Source of the DNA: an uncultured Bacteroidales bacterium
GTDB lineage: Bacteria; Bacteroidota; Bacteroidia; Bacteroidales; Bacteroidaceae
Length of the DNA: 64,000 bases
Direction: 5' to 3'
NCBI GenBank assembly: GCA_902788315.1
Contig: CADAJS010000005.1
Span: 39,748 to 103,747 of the forward strand
Below the pieces are notes generated by a model. The model was given only the letters and a program-made list of their open reading frames with translations, had not been told where the DNA came from and made no database searches. Positions 35,846-44,932 of the stretch are shown here, one piece after another. The position numbers and the translations under genes were made by a program. Within the stretch, counting starts at the first letter, position 1; the number at the start of each line of letters is the position of its first letter.

Positions 35846-36486
35846 AACACAAGATGATTGTCATAGGGTAAGTCGAGATGCTTGCCGATACTGGTCACTA
35901 TAAGGCCTGCGCCCTGCGCCCGCGTTTCTCGGAGCATCAGCTGCCCCATGGCCTGGGCATTCGCGTCGTCCAGATGGCTGATAGGCTCGTCGGCCAGCAG
36001 AAAATCGAAGGGCTGTGCCAGGGCGCGCATCAGCGCCACCCGCTGTTGTTGTCCGTAGCTCATTCGACCCACGAGGACATGTGCCTTGTCTGCAATATCC
36101 AGCTGTTCGAACCATTGCAGAATCTCGCGGTGAGGTTTATAATGTGTCAGCGTGTTCTTGATTTCTACATTCTCAAGCGCTGTCAGCTCGGGGAAGAGGC
36201 GTAGCTCCTGGAACAAACTGCTTAGGTGGTGCTGGCGCACATCGACCCACTCGCCTTGAGAAAGCGTGCGGATGTCACGTTCGTCGAAGAGGATGCGTCC
36301 TTCATAATCACAGCGATGACCGATGAGATAGCTGCAAAGCGACGTCTTGCCTCGACCGCTGCCAGCCTCGACAAGGCATATTTCACCGCGCCTTAGCGTC
36401 AGCTCTTGCCGCCACACCTGGCTGTCGATATCCGTACGGCCGGAAAAGACGACGGGCAGGACATGCTGGAGACATATAGTATTCAT
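35842..36486 (-). CDS. ABC transporter ATP-binding protein (LolD/MacB-like)
   Basis: A 214-residue ATPase for the adjoining FtsX-like permease. Walker A is 'AGSGRGKTSL' (about 43-52), Q-loop 'SSLFQELRLFPELT', signature 'MSYGQQQRVAL' (Tyr in place of the usual Gly in SGGQ), Walker B 'DFLLADEPISHLD' with catalytic Glu, but the usual H-loop His after 'VTS' is replaced ('VTSIGKHLDLP'). The changed H-loop and signature suggest a slow or specialised ATPase. It overlaps genes on both sides by 4 nt. Confidence 0.85.
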   Translation of the reverse strand: MNTICLQHVLPVVFSGRTDIDSQVWRQELTLRRGEICLVEAGSGRGKTSLCSYLIGHRCDYEGRILFDERDIRTLSQGEWVDVRQHHLSSLFQELRLFPELTALENVEIKNTLTHYKPHREILQWFEQLDIADKAHVLVGRMSYGQQQRVALMRALAQPFDFLLADEPISHLDDANAQAMGQLMLRETRAQGAGLIVTSIGKHLDLPYDNHLVL

Positions 36487-37787
36487 CGGCGAGCAAAGGT
36501 TTTGAGGAAGGAAGACAAAATAGGAAGCGTGCGTGAGGCATCGGCTGTGACGAAGAACTGCCGGCCATTGGCACCATTACGTTCGAAGCCATCGGCCGGC
36601 ACTGTCTGATGGCAGGCCTCGAGGGCAAGCGTGGCGCTTGGAGTTACGTAGAGCATATCGTCGCGCACGCCAAAATAGAATGAGCTATTGTCAGGCATGA
36701 CAAGCAGGAAGTCGCTCTCCTGCAACACCTGAAAACGGAAAATGGAGGACAGGGACAGTGTGCGCTCCCAGGAGGGGACGTTACACAGGAACGAGGTATC
36801 GGAAAGCTGGGCTGTGAGCAGCCACTGAGTCTGCATGTCATCCCCCTCGGTCACGGCCAGCGACACATCGCCATTCACACTGCGAATCACCATGTCGGCA
36901 TCGAAGAACAGATTGACCGAAATGAGCATTGTACGCAGAGCAGGCACCTTACGCATGAGCTGAAGCAACTGCTCGCCACTGATATTGATGCCAGCCCAGA
37001 ACAGAGGGCATGAGGGACCCGTCTCGCCAAGGTGCCCCTGAATGGGATGAAACACATCACTGGTCCGTACGCCCGTCTCCCCCTCCTCTGCCGGTGTCTG
37101 AACCAGATCGGCCGAAAGACTGTATGCATGCTCACCCAGGCTTACCGAAGCCTGCAGGATGGGATGTTCCTTCAGCATGAGAGACAGCAACTTGTCCACA
37201 AGTTCGTTAGGTATATTGAGCATCGAGCCATCCAGCTGGGCAGCCAAGCGAATATTACCAGCCTGACTGTCCAGCGAAGCAAGCAGTGAGGCGGGCTTTG
37301 TGGATTTCATCATCTCCACCATCTGCTTACGCAGGGACACTTCGTTCGTAACGGCGTCGCACTCCATGACCAGCACCCGATGACGGTCGAAGGCCACAAG
37401 CCAGGAATCAACGTGACACCACTTTAGTCCACGCTGTGACTCCACAGCATGTCCCTGAGCCTGAAGTTCACTGTTTAGAAGGTTCATATCCTGTATGGCA
37501 GCCACCAACCCTAAACGCCCTTCATCCGTAGCAAAAAGATAAGCTGGACGTTCAGTGGACAAGCCCAGACGCTCGACCATGTGTGTGTCACACTGGAGCG
37601 ATGACTTGATCAGCTCGGTCATTCCCGGCTCAGAAAGCGTCGTCAGGTCCACTTCGGCCACAGCCCGGGCATCCTCGGGCAAGACATTAACATAATTACG
37701 TTCCGAACGGCGCAGCAGCAGGAAGGTGATCAATACACCGACAACGAATATGAGCAAAGCTGCGATGAGATATATCTTGCGTGTCAT
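36483..37787 (-). CDS. Membrane-anchored protein of unknown function
   Basis: A 434-residue protein with one N-terminal transmembrane helix (about 5-25, 'YLIAALLIFVVGVLITFLLL') and a large domain expected in the periplasm. It begins that domain with 'VLPEDARAVAEVDLTTL', a pattern seen in Bacteroidetes proteins of the DUF4836-like kind, but I am not sure of the family. No catalytic motif is visible. It overlaps rsmE and the ABC ATPase gene by 4 nt each, so it may work with the ABC transporter in the envelope. Confidence 0.7.
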   Translation of the reverse strand: MTRKIYLIAALLIFVVGVLITFLLLRRSERNYVNVLPEDARAVAEVDLTTLSEPGMTELIKSSLQCDTHMVERLGLSTERPAYLFATDEGRLGLVAAIQDMNLLNSELQAQGHAVESQRGLKWCHVDSWLVAFDRHRVLVMECDAVTNEVSLRKQMVEMMKSTKPASLLASLDSQAGNIRLAAQLDGSMLNIPNELVDKLLSLMLKEHPILQASVSLGEHAYSLSADLVQTPAEEGETGVRTSDVFHPIQGHLGETGPSCPLFWAGINISGEQLLQLMRKVPALRTMLISVNLFFDADMVIRSVNGDVSLAVTEGDDMQTQWLLTAQLSDTSFLCNVPSWERTLSLSSIFRFQVLQESDFLLVMPDNSSFYFGVRDDMLYVTPSATLALEACHQTVPADGFERNGANGRQFFVTADASRTLPILSSFLKTFARR

Positions 37788-38512
37788 AATATCTGGTTCT
37801 TGAGTTGCATCATATGAACAGCAACGAGAGCGGCAGTCTCCGTGCGCAGTCGGCTTCGGCCGAGTGTTACGCTGCGATAGCCAAAGGATTCGGCCATTCG
37901 CACCTCATCAATGCTAAAGTCACCTTCGGGTCCCACAAGTACAGTGGTGGGAATGCCTGGACGCAGGACATCCATGAGGTGGGGCTTCCGACTCTCCTCA
38001 CCGATATCAGAGGAATCATAACAGTGACATATAAAGCAGTCGCCCTCACGTTCCGTACGGATAAAATGGGCGAAGGGAGTCATCTCGTGCAGCACCGGCA
38101 GTGTAGCCTTGTGACTCTGCTTCATGGCAGCGACTATGATTTTCTCGATACGTTCCGTTTTTATGGTTCGTCGCTCGCTGAACTGGCAATTCAGGAACGT
38201 GAGTTCATCAAGACCGATTTCCGTAGCTTTTTCGGCCATCCACTCTGTACGCTCGTTCAGCTTTGTGGGAGCCATGGCCAGATGGAGGTGACCTTGCCAG
38301 GTAGCAGGCTGCGGCATAGCTTCGAGCAATTCGTAACAGCAGTGATGGTTGGAGGCAGCAGTGAGCCTGGCACGATAAAACGAACCGCGACCATCCATCA
38401 GACAGACCTCATCACCGGCTTCGAGTCGGAGCACACGCACTGCATGGCGAGCTTCATCCTCGGGCAGTTCGCCACTCACTTGGGGATCGAAGAAGAAACG
38501 TACTTCCTTCAC
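37784..38512 (-). CDS. rsmE: 16S rRNA (uracil-1498-N3)-methyltransferase
   Basis: A 242-residue SPOUT-class methyltransferase that modifies U1498 of 16S rRNA using SAM. It has a PUA-like N-terminal domain ('DEARHAVRVLRLEAGDEVCLMDGRG', about 18-45) and the knotted C-terminal domain with 'WMAEKATEIGLDEL', 'VLVGPEGDFSIDEV' and 'SVTLGRSRLRTETAALVA', all diagnostic of RsmE. It overlaps the nucleoside permease gene by 4 nt upstream and the unknown membrane protein gene by 4 nt downstream. Confidence 0.95.
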   Translation of the reverse strand: MKEVRFFFDPQVSGELPEDEARHAVRVLRLEAGDEVCLMDGRGSFYRARLTAASNHHCCYELLEAMPQPATWQGHLHLAMAPTKLNERTEWMAEKATEIGLDELTFLNCQFSERRTIKTERIEKIIVAAMKQSHKATLPVLHEMTPFAHFIRTEREGDCFICHCYDSSDIGEESRKPHLMDVLRPGIPTTVLVGPEGDFSIDEVRMAESFGYRSVTLGRSRLRTETAALVAVHMMQLKNQIL

Positions 38513-39792
38513 TTGCGCTCGGGATTATGTTTGTAACGGAAGAAAATGGCGAAGAGTACGCTGACAACAAGAGCATAGGCAGCAAAGATGTACCAGCATG
38601 TCTGCCAGCCAGCAACCACCTCTGCACCCGTTGCACCGGCACTCTGAGGAGTGAAGACATAATGGTTGATGACCGACTGCGCCACAAGAGTGCCTACAAA
38701 AGCACCCAGTCCGTTGGTCATCATCATGAAGAGTCCCTGAGCAGAACTGCGAATACTGTCGTCTGTCTCCTGATTGATGAAAAGCGAACCGGAAATATTA
38801 AAGAAGTCGAATGCCACTCCATAGACAATCATCGAAAGCAGGAAAAGCCATACGCCGCTGCCCGGATTGCCGATGGCGAAGAAACCGAAGCGCAATACCC
38901 ATCCCAGGAGGGCAATGAGCACCACCTTCTTTATACCAAAACGCGAGAGGAAAAATGGAATGAGCAGAATGCAGAGTGTCTCGCTCATCTGCGACAGGGA
39001 GATGAGGATGTTGGCATGTTGCACACCAAAGGTCTGCTGATATTCTTCGATATTGCCAAAGCTGGTGATAAACGGATTGGCATATCCATTGGAAATCTGC
39101 AGGCAGAAACCCAACAGCATGGCAAAAGCCATGAATAGCGCCATTCGAGGGTTAAGGAACAAGCGGAAGGCATTGAGACCGAGTGCCTCAGACAGAGACT
39201 TCTGTTTCCCCTCGTCCTTCTTAATTTCCATACGAGGCATCGTCAGTGCATAAGCAGCCAATACCAGGCTAAGGCAGCCGCTCACCATCCACTGGCCAGG
39301 TGTCTTCTGCAGGCCGCAGAGGTCCACGATCCACATCGTAACGATAAAGCCGACGGTTCCCCATACCCGGATGGGCGGGAAGGCTTTCACTGTGTCCAGT
39401 CCGGCTTTTTCCAAAGCCGAATAGGCCACGGAATAACTCAAGGCAATGGTAGGCATGAAAAAGGCGACGGAAAGGGTATAAAGCGAGAACAGCATCCCAA
39501 ACTGAGGCTCCGGTCCGGCTTGATAGCCATAGAAAGATGCGGCAATCATGAAGATGCCGGCAAGTGTGTGGCAGAGACTCAGTACGCGCTGTCCCTCCAT
39601 CCAACGGTCGGCCAGGATGCCCATCAGCGCAGGCATGAAGATGCTGACAATGCCCTGTACGGAATAAAACCAGCCAATATGGGAACCAAGCCCTACACTG
39701 GCAAGATAAGTGCCCATGGAGGTAAGGTATGCACCCCATACGGCAAACTCGAGAAAATTGAGAAAGGTGAGACGAGTCTTGATGTTCAACAT
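38509..39792 (-). CDS. Nucleoside:proton symporter (NupG/XapB-type MFS)
   Basis: A 427-residue inner-membrane protein with about 12 transmembrane segments. 'MLNIKTRLTFLNFLEFAVWGAYLTSMGTYL' at the N-terminus and 'PPIRVWGTVGFIVTMWIVDL' near 140-160 are typical of the nucleoside:H+ symporter family. The likely role is uptake of nucleosides for salvage. It lies 75 nt after the RlmI-like gene and overlaps rsmE by 4 nt. Confidence 0.9.
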   Translation of the reverse strand: MLNIKTRLTFLNFLEFAVWGAYLTSMGTYLASVGLGSHIGWFYSVQGIVSIFMPALMGILADRWMEGQRVLSLCHTLAGIFMIAASFYGYQAGPEPQFGMLFSLYTLSVAFFMPTIALSYSVAYSALEKAGLDTVKAFPPIRVWGTVGFIVTMWIVDLCGLQKTPGQWMVSGCLSLVLAAYALTMPRMEIKKDEGKQKSLSEALGLNAFRLFLNPRMALFMAFAMLLGFCLQISNGYANPFITSFGNIEEYQQTFGVQHANILISLSQMSETLCILLIPFFLSRFGIKKVVLIALLGWVLRFGFFAIGNPGSGVWLFLLSMIVYGVAFDFFNISGSLFINQETDDSIRSSAQGLFMMMTNGLGAFVGTLVAQSVINHYVFTPQSAGATGAEVVAGWQTCWYIFAAYALVVSVLFAIFFRYKHNPERK

Positions 39793-39867
39793 ATCAATTG
39801 TAATTATAGATTATACATTGGATATCTATATCTGACTTTAATTAATTACATAGGGGACCGTGGAATA

Positions 39868-41091
39868 TCATTCGACATACAACACCAAGCCCTTCAGATA
39901 TTCGCCCTCAGGATGATAGATGTTGATGGGGTGATCTGCAGGCTGATGCAACTGATGCAGGATACGCACACGACGGCGGCTTATGGCAGCAGCAGTGAAG
40001 ACAGCAAGCCGGAACTGCTCCTTATTCACTGCTTGCGAGCAGCTGAAGGTGAACAGAATACCGCCAGACGGCATTTTCTCAAATGCACGTGCGTTCAACT
40101 TTGTATAGCCGCGCAATGCATTCTTCAGCGAGTCCTTATGTTTGGCAAAGGCAGGTGGATCCAGGATGATGAGGTCATACTGAGGTTTCATCTCGTCCAG
40201 GAAGCGGAAGGCATCTTCGGCAAAAGCCTCATGACGCAAATCGTCTGGGAAATTCAGGCCGACATTGTCATTTACCAGTTCGACAGCCTTAGCACTGCTG
40301 TCAACGCTGTGTACCAACCGGGCACCCCCACGCATGGCATAGACACTGAAACCACCGGTGTAGCAGAACATATTCAGTACGGCACGACCCTTCGCGTAAT
40401 GCTCCAGCAAACTGCGATTATCACGCTGATCTACAAAGAAGCCCGTCTTCTGCCCCTTAAGCCAGTCAATATGAAAACGCAGACCGTTCTCCAGGGCCAC
40501 ATCGGCATCACTCTGTCCATATAGAAAGCCATTCTCCTGTCCGAGCGATGCTTTGAAAGGCAGGGTGGTTTCGCTCTTGTAATAGATAGCCGTCAGGCTC
40601 TCACCCATCGTCTGCCGCAGGGCATGAGCAATCTGCATCCGGCTGTAGTGCATACCCACACTGTGTGCTTGCATGACGGCTACACCGCCATAGATGTCGA
40701 TGACCAGACCAGGAAGATTATCTCCCTCGCCATGTACCAGACGATAAATGGTGTTATGCCCTGGAACATCCAGCGTGAGCGCCAAACGCACCTTTCGCGC
40801 CTGTTCGAGTCGGCTAAGCCAGAAATCTTCGTCAATCGGTTCGTCATTGAATGTCAGCACACGCACGGCAATACTACCTATCTGCCAGTGGCCGCGAGCC
40901 ACAAACTCGCCCTCTGCGGTGTAAACACTGACCACATCACCCTCGCTCACCTCACCATCGATATGATGCACAGCACCAGAGAACACCCAGGGATGAAAGC
41001 GTCGCAGACTCTCCTCCTTACCCTTGCGTAAGATGACACGAGGGGCAGACGCTTCGGCCGTTAAAGAAGCGGGTATCGCATTTTCGTTCAT
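39868..41091 (-). CDS. rlmI: RlmI-like 23S rRNA (cytosine-C5) methyltransferase
   Basis: A 407-residue class I SAM-dependent methyltransferase of the RlmI/RlmK type. A PUA domain starts near residue 20 ('VILRKGKEESLRRFHPWVFSGAV'), an EEHEE-like middle follows, and the Rossmann domain has 'VLNMFCYTGGFSVYAMRGGA' (SAM motif I, about 225-245), 'DLIILDPPAFAKHKDSL' (motif IV) and 'GGILFTFSCSQAVN' with catalytic Cys. It probably methylates 23S rRNA C1962; the exact target is by homology. Its start overlaps the exonuclease gene by 4 nt. Confidence 0.88.
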   Translation of the reverse strand: MNENAIPASLTAEASAPRVILRKGKEESLRRFHPWVFSGAVHHIDGEVSEGDVVSVYTAEGEFVARGHWQIGSIAVRVLTFNDEPIDEDFWLSRLEQARKVRLALTLDVPGHNTIYRLVHGEGDNLPGLVIDIYGGVAVMQAHSVGMHYSRMQIAHALRQTMGESLTAIYYKSETTLPFKASLGQENGFLYGQSDADVALENGLRFHIDWLKGQKTGFFVDQRDNRSLLEHYAKGRAVLNMFCYTGGFSVYAMRGGARLVHSVDSSAKAVELVNDNVGLNFPDDLRHEAFAEDAFRFLDEMKPQYDLIILDPPAFAKHKDSLKNALRGYTKLNARAFEKMPSGGILFTFSCSQAVNKEQFRLAVFTAAAISRRRVRILHQLHQPADHPINIYHPEGEYLKGLVLYVE

Positions 41092-41714
41092 TCTGTTTTT
41101 ACTTGATTAGTCGGTAATAATTTGAAGCCCTCCTCCTTAAGGCGGAGAAATTCGCGGTATAATTGGATGCACGCCCACGCATCGGTGGCGGCATATTGTT
41201 TTTGGGCGTCCGAGAGCACGTCGGCCTCCCAGTTGGACAACTGCTGTCCCTTGCTTATCTTTTTCCCGAACACGTTGGCATAGAGCCTACGCAGACCCTG
41301 GTCGGCAATGCCCATCGAGCGGGCCACATCCTGCACGTCGATGAATGTGCCATGAACAAAGTCACGACGCTGGGACAGACGCAGGAAATCGTCGTGCAGA
41401 GAGAGTCCCACCTTGAGCAACTGCGTATCGGAGAGCAATCCGATCAGGCAGTCGGGCAGCCCAATCATGCTCAATCGGAAGAGGAAACATACGTCGTCAG
41501 CACTCACCTGCAAGAGTGCCACAGGATTCATGGGACCCTTCCGAAAGGTGGGGCGAGTCTCGCTATCAAATCCAAGGATGGACTGTCTCATCAAGAATTC
41601 AACGGCACGCTCGGCCACATCCACACTTTGCACCACCTCAATCCGCCCTTCGAAACAGGCACGCGGCAGGTCGGAAATGAGCGACTTGTCATAGGTGCTA
41701 TAGAGTGTCCTCAT
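41088..41714 (-). CDS. 3'-5' exonuclease domain protein (RNase D-like)
   Basis: A 208-residue DEDD exonuclease. I prefer the start at 41714 (MRTLYSTYDKS); a longer frame to 41795 would overlap the previous gene by almost 100 nt. Motifs: ExoI 'ILGFDSETRPTF' (about 45-57), ExoII 'KVGLSLHDDFLRLS', ExoIII 'DAQKQYAATDAWACIQLY' with the Tyr of DEDDy. No HRDC domain, so it is shorter than RNase D. It may process RNA or degrade DNA ends. It overlaps the DUF5063 gene by 17 nt and the RlmI-like gene by 4 nt. Confidence 0.88.
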   Translation of the reverse strand: MRTLYSTYDKSLISDLPRACFEGRIEVVQSVDVAERAVEFLMRQSILGFDSETRPTFRKGPMNPVALLQVSADDVCFLFRLSMIGLPDCLIGLLSDTQLLKVGLSLHDDFLRLSQRRDFVHGTFIDVQDVARSMGIADQGLRRLYANVFGKKISKGQQLSNWEADVLSDAQKQYAATDAWACIQLYREFLRLKEEGFKLLPTNQVKTE

Positions 41715-42243
41715 CGGTCTCCTCCCTAATGGTGTAGCGTATCTGATGCAATCTCCTGAGCGTATCCAGCAACGATTGCCCCCAATAAAGTTCAAAGTTA
41801 TCCATCACTTCCCACAATGCATCGTGCATGCAGTCTTCAATCCGTTGCTGATAGACCGACACGAAATTCCTCAACGGCTGATAAATATCGGCCAGTCCTT
41901 CGCTCACCGAGTGCCAGCGACGCTCGTCAGGGCCAAGGTCGGTCATGGATATATCCTCGTATTCGTCGTCATCCTGCATGATATCATATATGATGCGACG
42001 AATCCAGTTATAATCATCTTCGGTCACCTTGTCTTCGGTCAGGAAGTCGCCCGTGCTCTCCACGGGAGGCAGCAAACTGGCTTTCATATAAAGCAATGGA
42101 AGTAGCTTCAGCAGGGTGGAGACGAACTCGTCCTTTGGGCGACCTTCGCTTTGCTCCAAAAACACACAATACTGCACCGCGACAGTTACAAATTCCAACG
42201 TGTCGTGGGCATAAATCAATTTTTCAGTCTTCTTTGCTGCCAT
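41698..42243 (-). CDS. DUF5063 family protein
   Basis: A 181-residue, acidic, mostly helical cytoplasmic protein of DUF5063, a Bacteroidetes family of unknown function. It begins 'TLEFVTVAVQYCVFLE' and contains 'LLPLLYMKASLLPPVE' and 'YWGQSLLDTLRRLHQ'. It is the first gene of the ten-gene minus-strand run and overlaps the exonuclease gene. The -7 element TATCTTTG (42276-42283) stands about 33 nt upstream, so this gene leads the transcript. Confidence 0.85.
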   Translation of the reverse strand: MAAKKTEKLIYAHDTLEFVTVAVQYCVFLEQSEGRPKDEFVSTLLKLLPLLYMKASLLPPVESTGDFLTEDKVTEDDYNWIRRIIYDIMQDDDEYEDISMTDLGPDERRWHSVSEGLADIYQPLRNFVSVYQQRIEDCMHDALWEVMDNFELYWGQSLLDTLRRLHQIRYTIREETDEDTL

Positions 42244-42275
42244 CGGAAGTTTTTTACCAAGTCCTAAATCAGATG

Positions 42276-42283
42276 CAAAGATA
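42276..42283 (-). promoter_or_regulatory. -7 element for the minus-strand run led by DUF5063
   Basis: TATCTTTG on the minus strand, 33 nt before the ATG at 42243. The -33 region is A/T-rich with no clear TTG. It is divergent from the ftsK promoter 43 bp away. Confidence 0.6.
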
Positions 42284-42326
42284 CATTTTTTCTCGCGAAA
42301 AAAAGAATTAATTGGAGAAATATATC

Positions 42327-42334
42327 TAATTTTG
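42327..42334 (+). promoter_or_regulatory. -7 element for ftsK
   Basis: TAATTTTG followed by a predicted start near 42341. This excludes the TTG codon at 42332 and supports ATG 42359 as the ftsK start. Confidence 0.5.
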
Positions 42335-42358
42335 CACGTGAAAAAGCGAAATCATAAT

Positions 42359-44872
42359 ATGGCAGGAACAAAGCGAAGCAATACGACGAAGAATAATAAA
42401 AAAAGTAGCACACAGGAAAAAGGTGGACTTAAACAATGGTTTTCAGGGCTGAGACGCGACACGAAGGACAGTGTAAAACCCGTCGAAGACAAGAAGAAAA
42501 GCAAGCAGGACGGCAACCAACGTTTCGTGTGGGGTGCGGTTTTGGCACTGATTGCGATGTATATTCTTCTGGCGATGGTGTCCCATCTGTTCACCGGTGC
42601 CGAAGACCAGAAGTTGTATAATAACCCGGCCTATACTGCCGCAAACTGGATGGGGCCTTGGGGATACAAGTTGGCGCACAATGTGATGGATAACTGCTTT
42701 GGTGTGGCCAGCATCTTTATCCCCATCTTTCTTTTGGCTGCCAGCGTCCGCATCATGGGCATTGCCCGCATACGGCTCCACAAGTGGTTCCTCAATTGTA
42801 TGGTGTTGATGATATGGTGCTCGGCATTCGCCGCCTACATTGTCTCCTATGTGCCTTTTGCTCACGACAGCTATATCATCTGGGGCGGAATGATCGGCCG
42901 CGAGGAACTGGAATTGATGCGCAGTCACATTGGTCCTGTCGGAGTCATCATCGCCCTGTTGCTCATTGCCCTGCTCTACCTGGCTTATGTAAGCGACGAG
43001 GCCATCAGCACCCTACGCGGTTGGCTGACGTCCAAGAGCATGAATACATCTGCAGAGGAAAAGTCAGTGGAAGATAATGTGGCGGGAAACGACACGTCCC
43101 TTAGCGACTCGACAAATGAGGAGGAGGAAATCACGGAAGAAGAGGAAAACACCTTCGTGACACCATTTGTCGATAATCCAGCTGACACATCGACCATTAT
43201 CGACTTCGGCCCCGTCCCCTCGGGACGCGAGACCATCTTAAAGGAAGGTGAACAGGAACTGCCTCTTGACATTCAGAAACCTGACGATGAAATGGAAATT
43301 ATTCAGGGCAAAGACCCCGAAAAAGCAGAGGTGACCGAAGAAGGCACACTGGAGCCATACGACCCCAAGCTGGATCTCGAATACTACAAATACCCGACAC
43401 TGGATCTCCTGAAGAAATATGAGACCAGCGGCAATGCCATTGACATGGAGGAACAGCAGGCTAACAAGAAACGTATTCTGCAAGTTCTCTCAAACTTTGG
43501 TGTAGAGATCAGCAACATCAAGGCCACCATCGGTCCTGCCATCACGCTCTATGAGGTGACACCGGCTCCCGGCGTTCGAATCGCCAAAATACGCAACCTT
43601 GAGGATGACATCGCGCTGAGCCTCTCAGCCTTGGGAATACGTATCATTGCACCTATTCCAGGCAAGGGAACCATCGGCATCGAGGTACCCAATGCAAAGC
43701 CGCAGATGGTTTCCATGGAGAGCATTCTGAATAGCCGTAAGTTCCAGGAGACGGATTACGAATTGCCAATGGCCTTAGGGAAGACCATCACAAACGAGGT
43801 GTTCATGGTGGACCTGGCCAAGATGCCACATCTGCTCGTCGCCGGTGCCACAGGACAAGGAAAATCGGTGGGACTGAATGCAATCATTACCAGCCTGCTC
43901 TATAAGAAACATCCCGCTGAACTGAAACTGGTCATGGTGGACCCCAAGAAGGTGGAATTCAGTGTGTACAATCCTATCGTTAATCATTTCCTGGCACAAG
44001 TAGAGGGCAATGAAGACACCGAAGAACCCATTATCACCGACGTGAACAAGGTCATTCAGACACTGAAGAGCCTCTGTGTCGAGATGGATACCCGATACGA
44101 CCTGCTCAAGAAAGCACGTGCACGTAACGTAAAAGAATACAACGAGAAGTTCAAGAACCGCGAGCTGAACCCGAACAATGGGCATAAGTTCATGCCCTAC
44201 ATTGTGGTTATCATTGACGAGTTCGGCGATCTTATCATGACTGCCGGCAAGGAGATTGAACTGCCCATCGCACGTATCGCCCAGTTGGCTCGCGCCGTGG
44301 GTATTCACATGATCATTGCCACACAGCGCCCCACCACCAACATCATCACCGGTACCATCAAGGCAAACTTCCCTGCCCGTATGGCATTCAAGGTGATGAG
44401 CGTCGTGGACAGCCGTACCATTCTCGACCGCACGGGTGCCAACCAACTTGTAGGAAAGGGCGACATGCTGTTCCTTTCGGGCAACGACCCTGTCCGAGTT
44501 CAGTGTGCCTTTGTTGATACACCCGAGGTGGAAAACATCGTGAGCTATATCGCCTGCCAGCAGAGCTACAACCATCCCTTTCCACTGCCCGAGGTGGCCA
44601 TGGAAGGCGAAGGCGGCGGAGAGAGTCCCGACGTTGACATGAACCACTTGGACCCCATGTTCGAGGAGGCAGCCCGCATGGTAGTACTCGACCAGAACGG
44701 CAGCACCAGCATGCTACAGCGCAAGTTCAGCATTGGCTTCGCTCGGGCCGGACGTCTGATGGACCAGCTGGAAAAGGCAGGCATCGTCGGCCCCACACGC
44801 GGCGCAAAGCCTCGCGAGGTGCTGTGCGTGGGCGAAGACGACTTGCAGATGCGGCTAAACGAACTGCGATAA
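42359..44872 (+). CDS. ftsK: DNA translocase FtsK
   Basis: An 837-residue FtsK/SpoIIIE translocase that pumps chromosomes through the division septum. Residues about 1-45 are basic and polar, four transmembrane helices lie between about 52 and 210, then an acidic linker (about 225-300), the alpha/beta motor domain with 'GATGQGKSVGLNAIITSLL' (Walker A, about 500) and 'IVVIIDEFGDLIM' (Walker B, about 620), and a C-terminal winged-helix gamma domain ('RKFSIGFARAGRLMDQLEKAGIVGP' region). The start at 42359 is set by the promoter position. LolA-like gene follows 60 nt later. Confidence 0.95.
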   Translation: MAGTKRSNTTKNNKKSSTQEKGGLKQWFSGLRRDTKDSVKPVEDKKKSKQDGNQRFVWGAVLALIAMYILLAMVSHLFTGAEDQKLYNNPAYTAANWMGPWGYKLAHNVMDNCFGVASIFIPIFLLAASVRIMGIARIRLHKWFLNCMVLMIWCSAFAAYIVSYVPFAHDSYIIWGGMIGREELELMRSHIGPVGVIIALLLIALLYLAYVSDEAISTLRGWLTSKSMNTSAEEKSVEDNVAGNDTSLSDSTNEEEEITEEEENTFVTPFVDNPADTSTIIDFGPVPSGRETILKEGEQELPLDIQKPDDEMEIIQGKDPEKAEVTEEGTLEPYDPKLDLEYYKYPTLDLLKKYETSGNAIDMEEQQANKKRILQVLSNFGVEISNIKATIGPAITLYEVTPAPGVRIAKIRNLEDDIALSLSALGIRIIAPIPGKGTIGIEVPNAKPQMVSMESILNSRKFQETDYELPMALGKTITNEVFMVDLAKMPHLLVAGATGQGKSVGLNAIITSLLYKKHPAELKLVMVDPKKVEFSVYNPIVNHFLAQVEGNEDTEEPIITDVNKVIQTLKSLCVEMDTRYDLLKKARARNVKEYNEKFKNRELNPNNGHKFMPYIVVIIDEFGDLIMTAGKEIELPIARIAQLARAVGIHMIIATQRPTTNIITGTIKANFPARMAFKVMSVVDSRTILDRTGANQLVGKGDMLFLSGNDPVRVQCAFVDTPEVENIVSYIACQQSYNHPFPLPEVAMEGEGGGESPDVDMNHLDPMFEEAARMVVLDQNGSTSMLQRKFSIGFARAGRLMDQLEKAGIVGPTRGAKPREVLCVGEDDLQMRLNELR

Positions 44873-44881
44873 TCAGATCTG

Positions 44882-44906
44882 CTACCTATTTATATATATA
44901 CGCGCG
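44882..44906 (-). repeat. CGCG/TATATA tract shared with 11732-11760
   Basis: On the minus strand: CGCGCGTATATATATAAATAGGTAG-like sequence, closely matching the tract at 11732-11760. It lies in the 60-bp gap between ftsK and the LolA-like gene. Confidence 0.5.
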
Positions 44907-44932
44907 AAGTAAAAAAACAAATCCTATCGACT

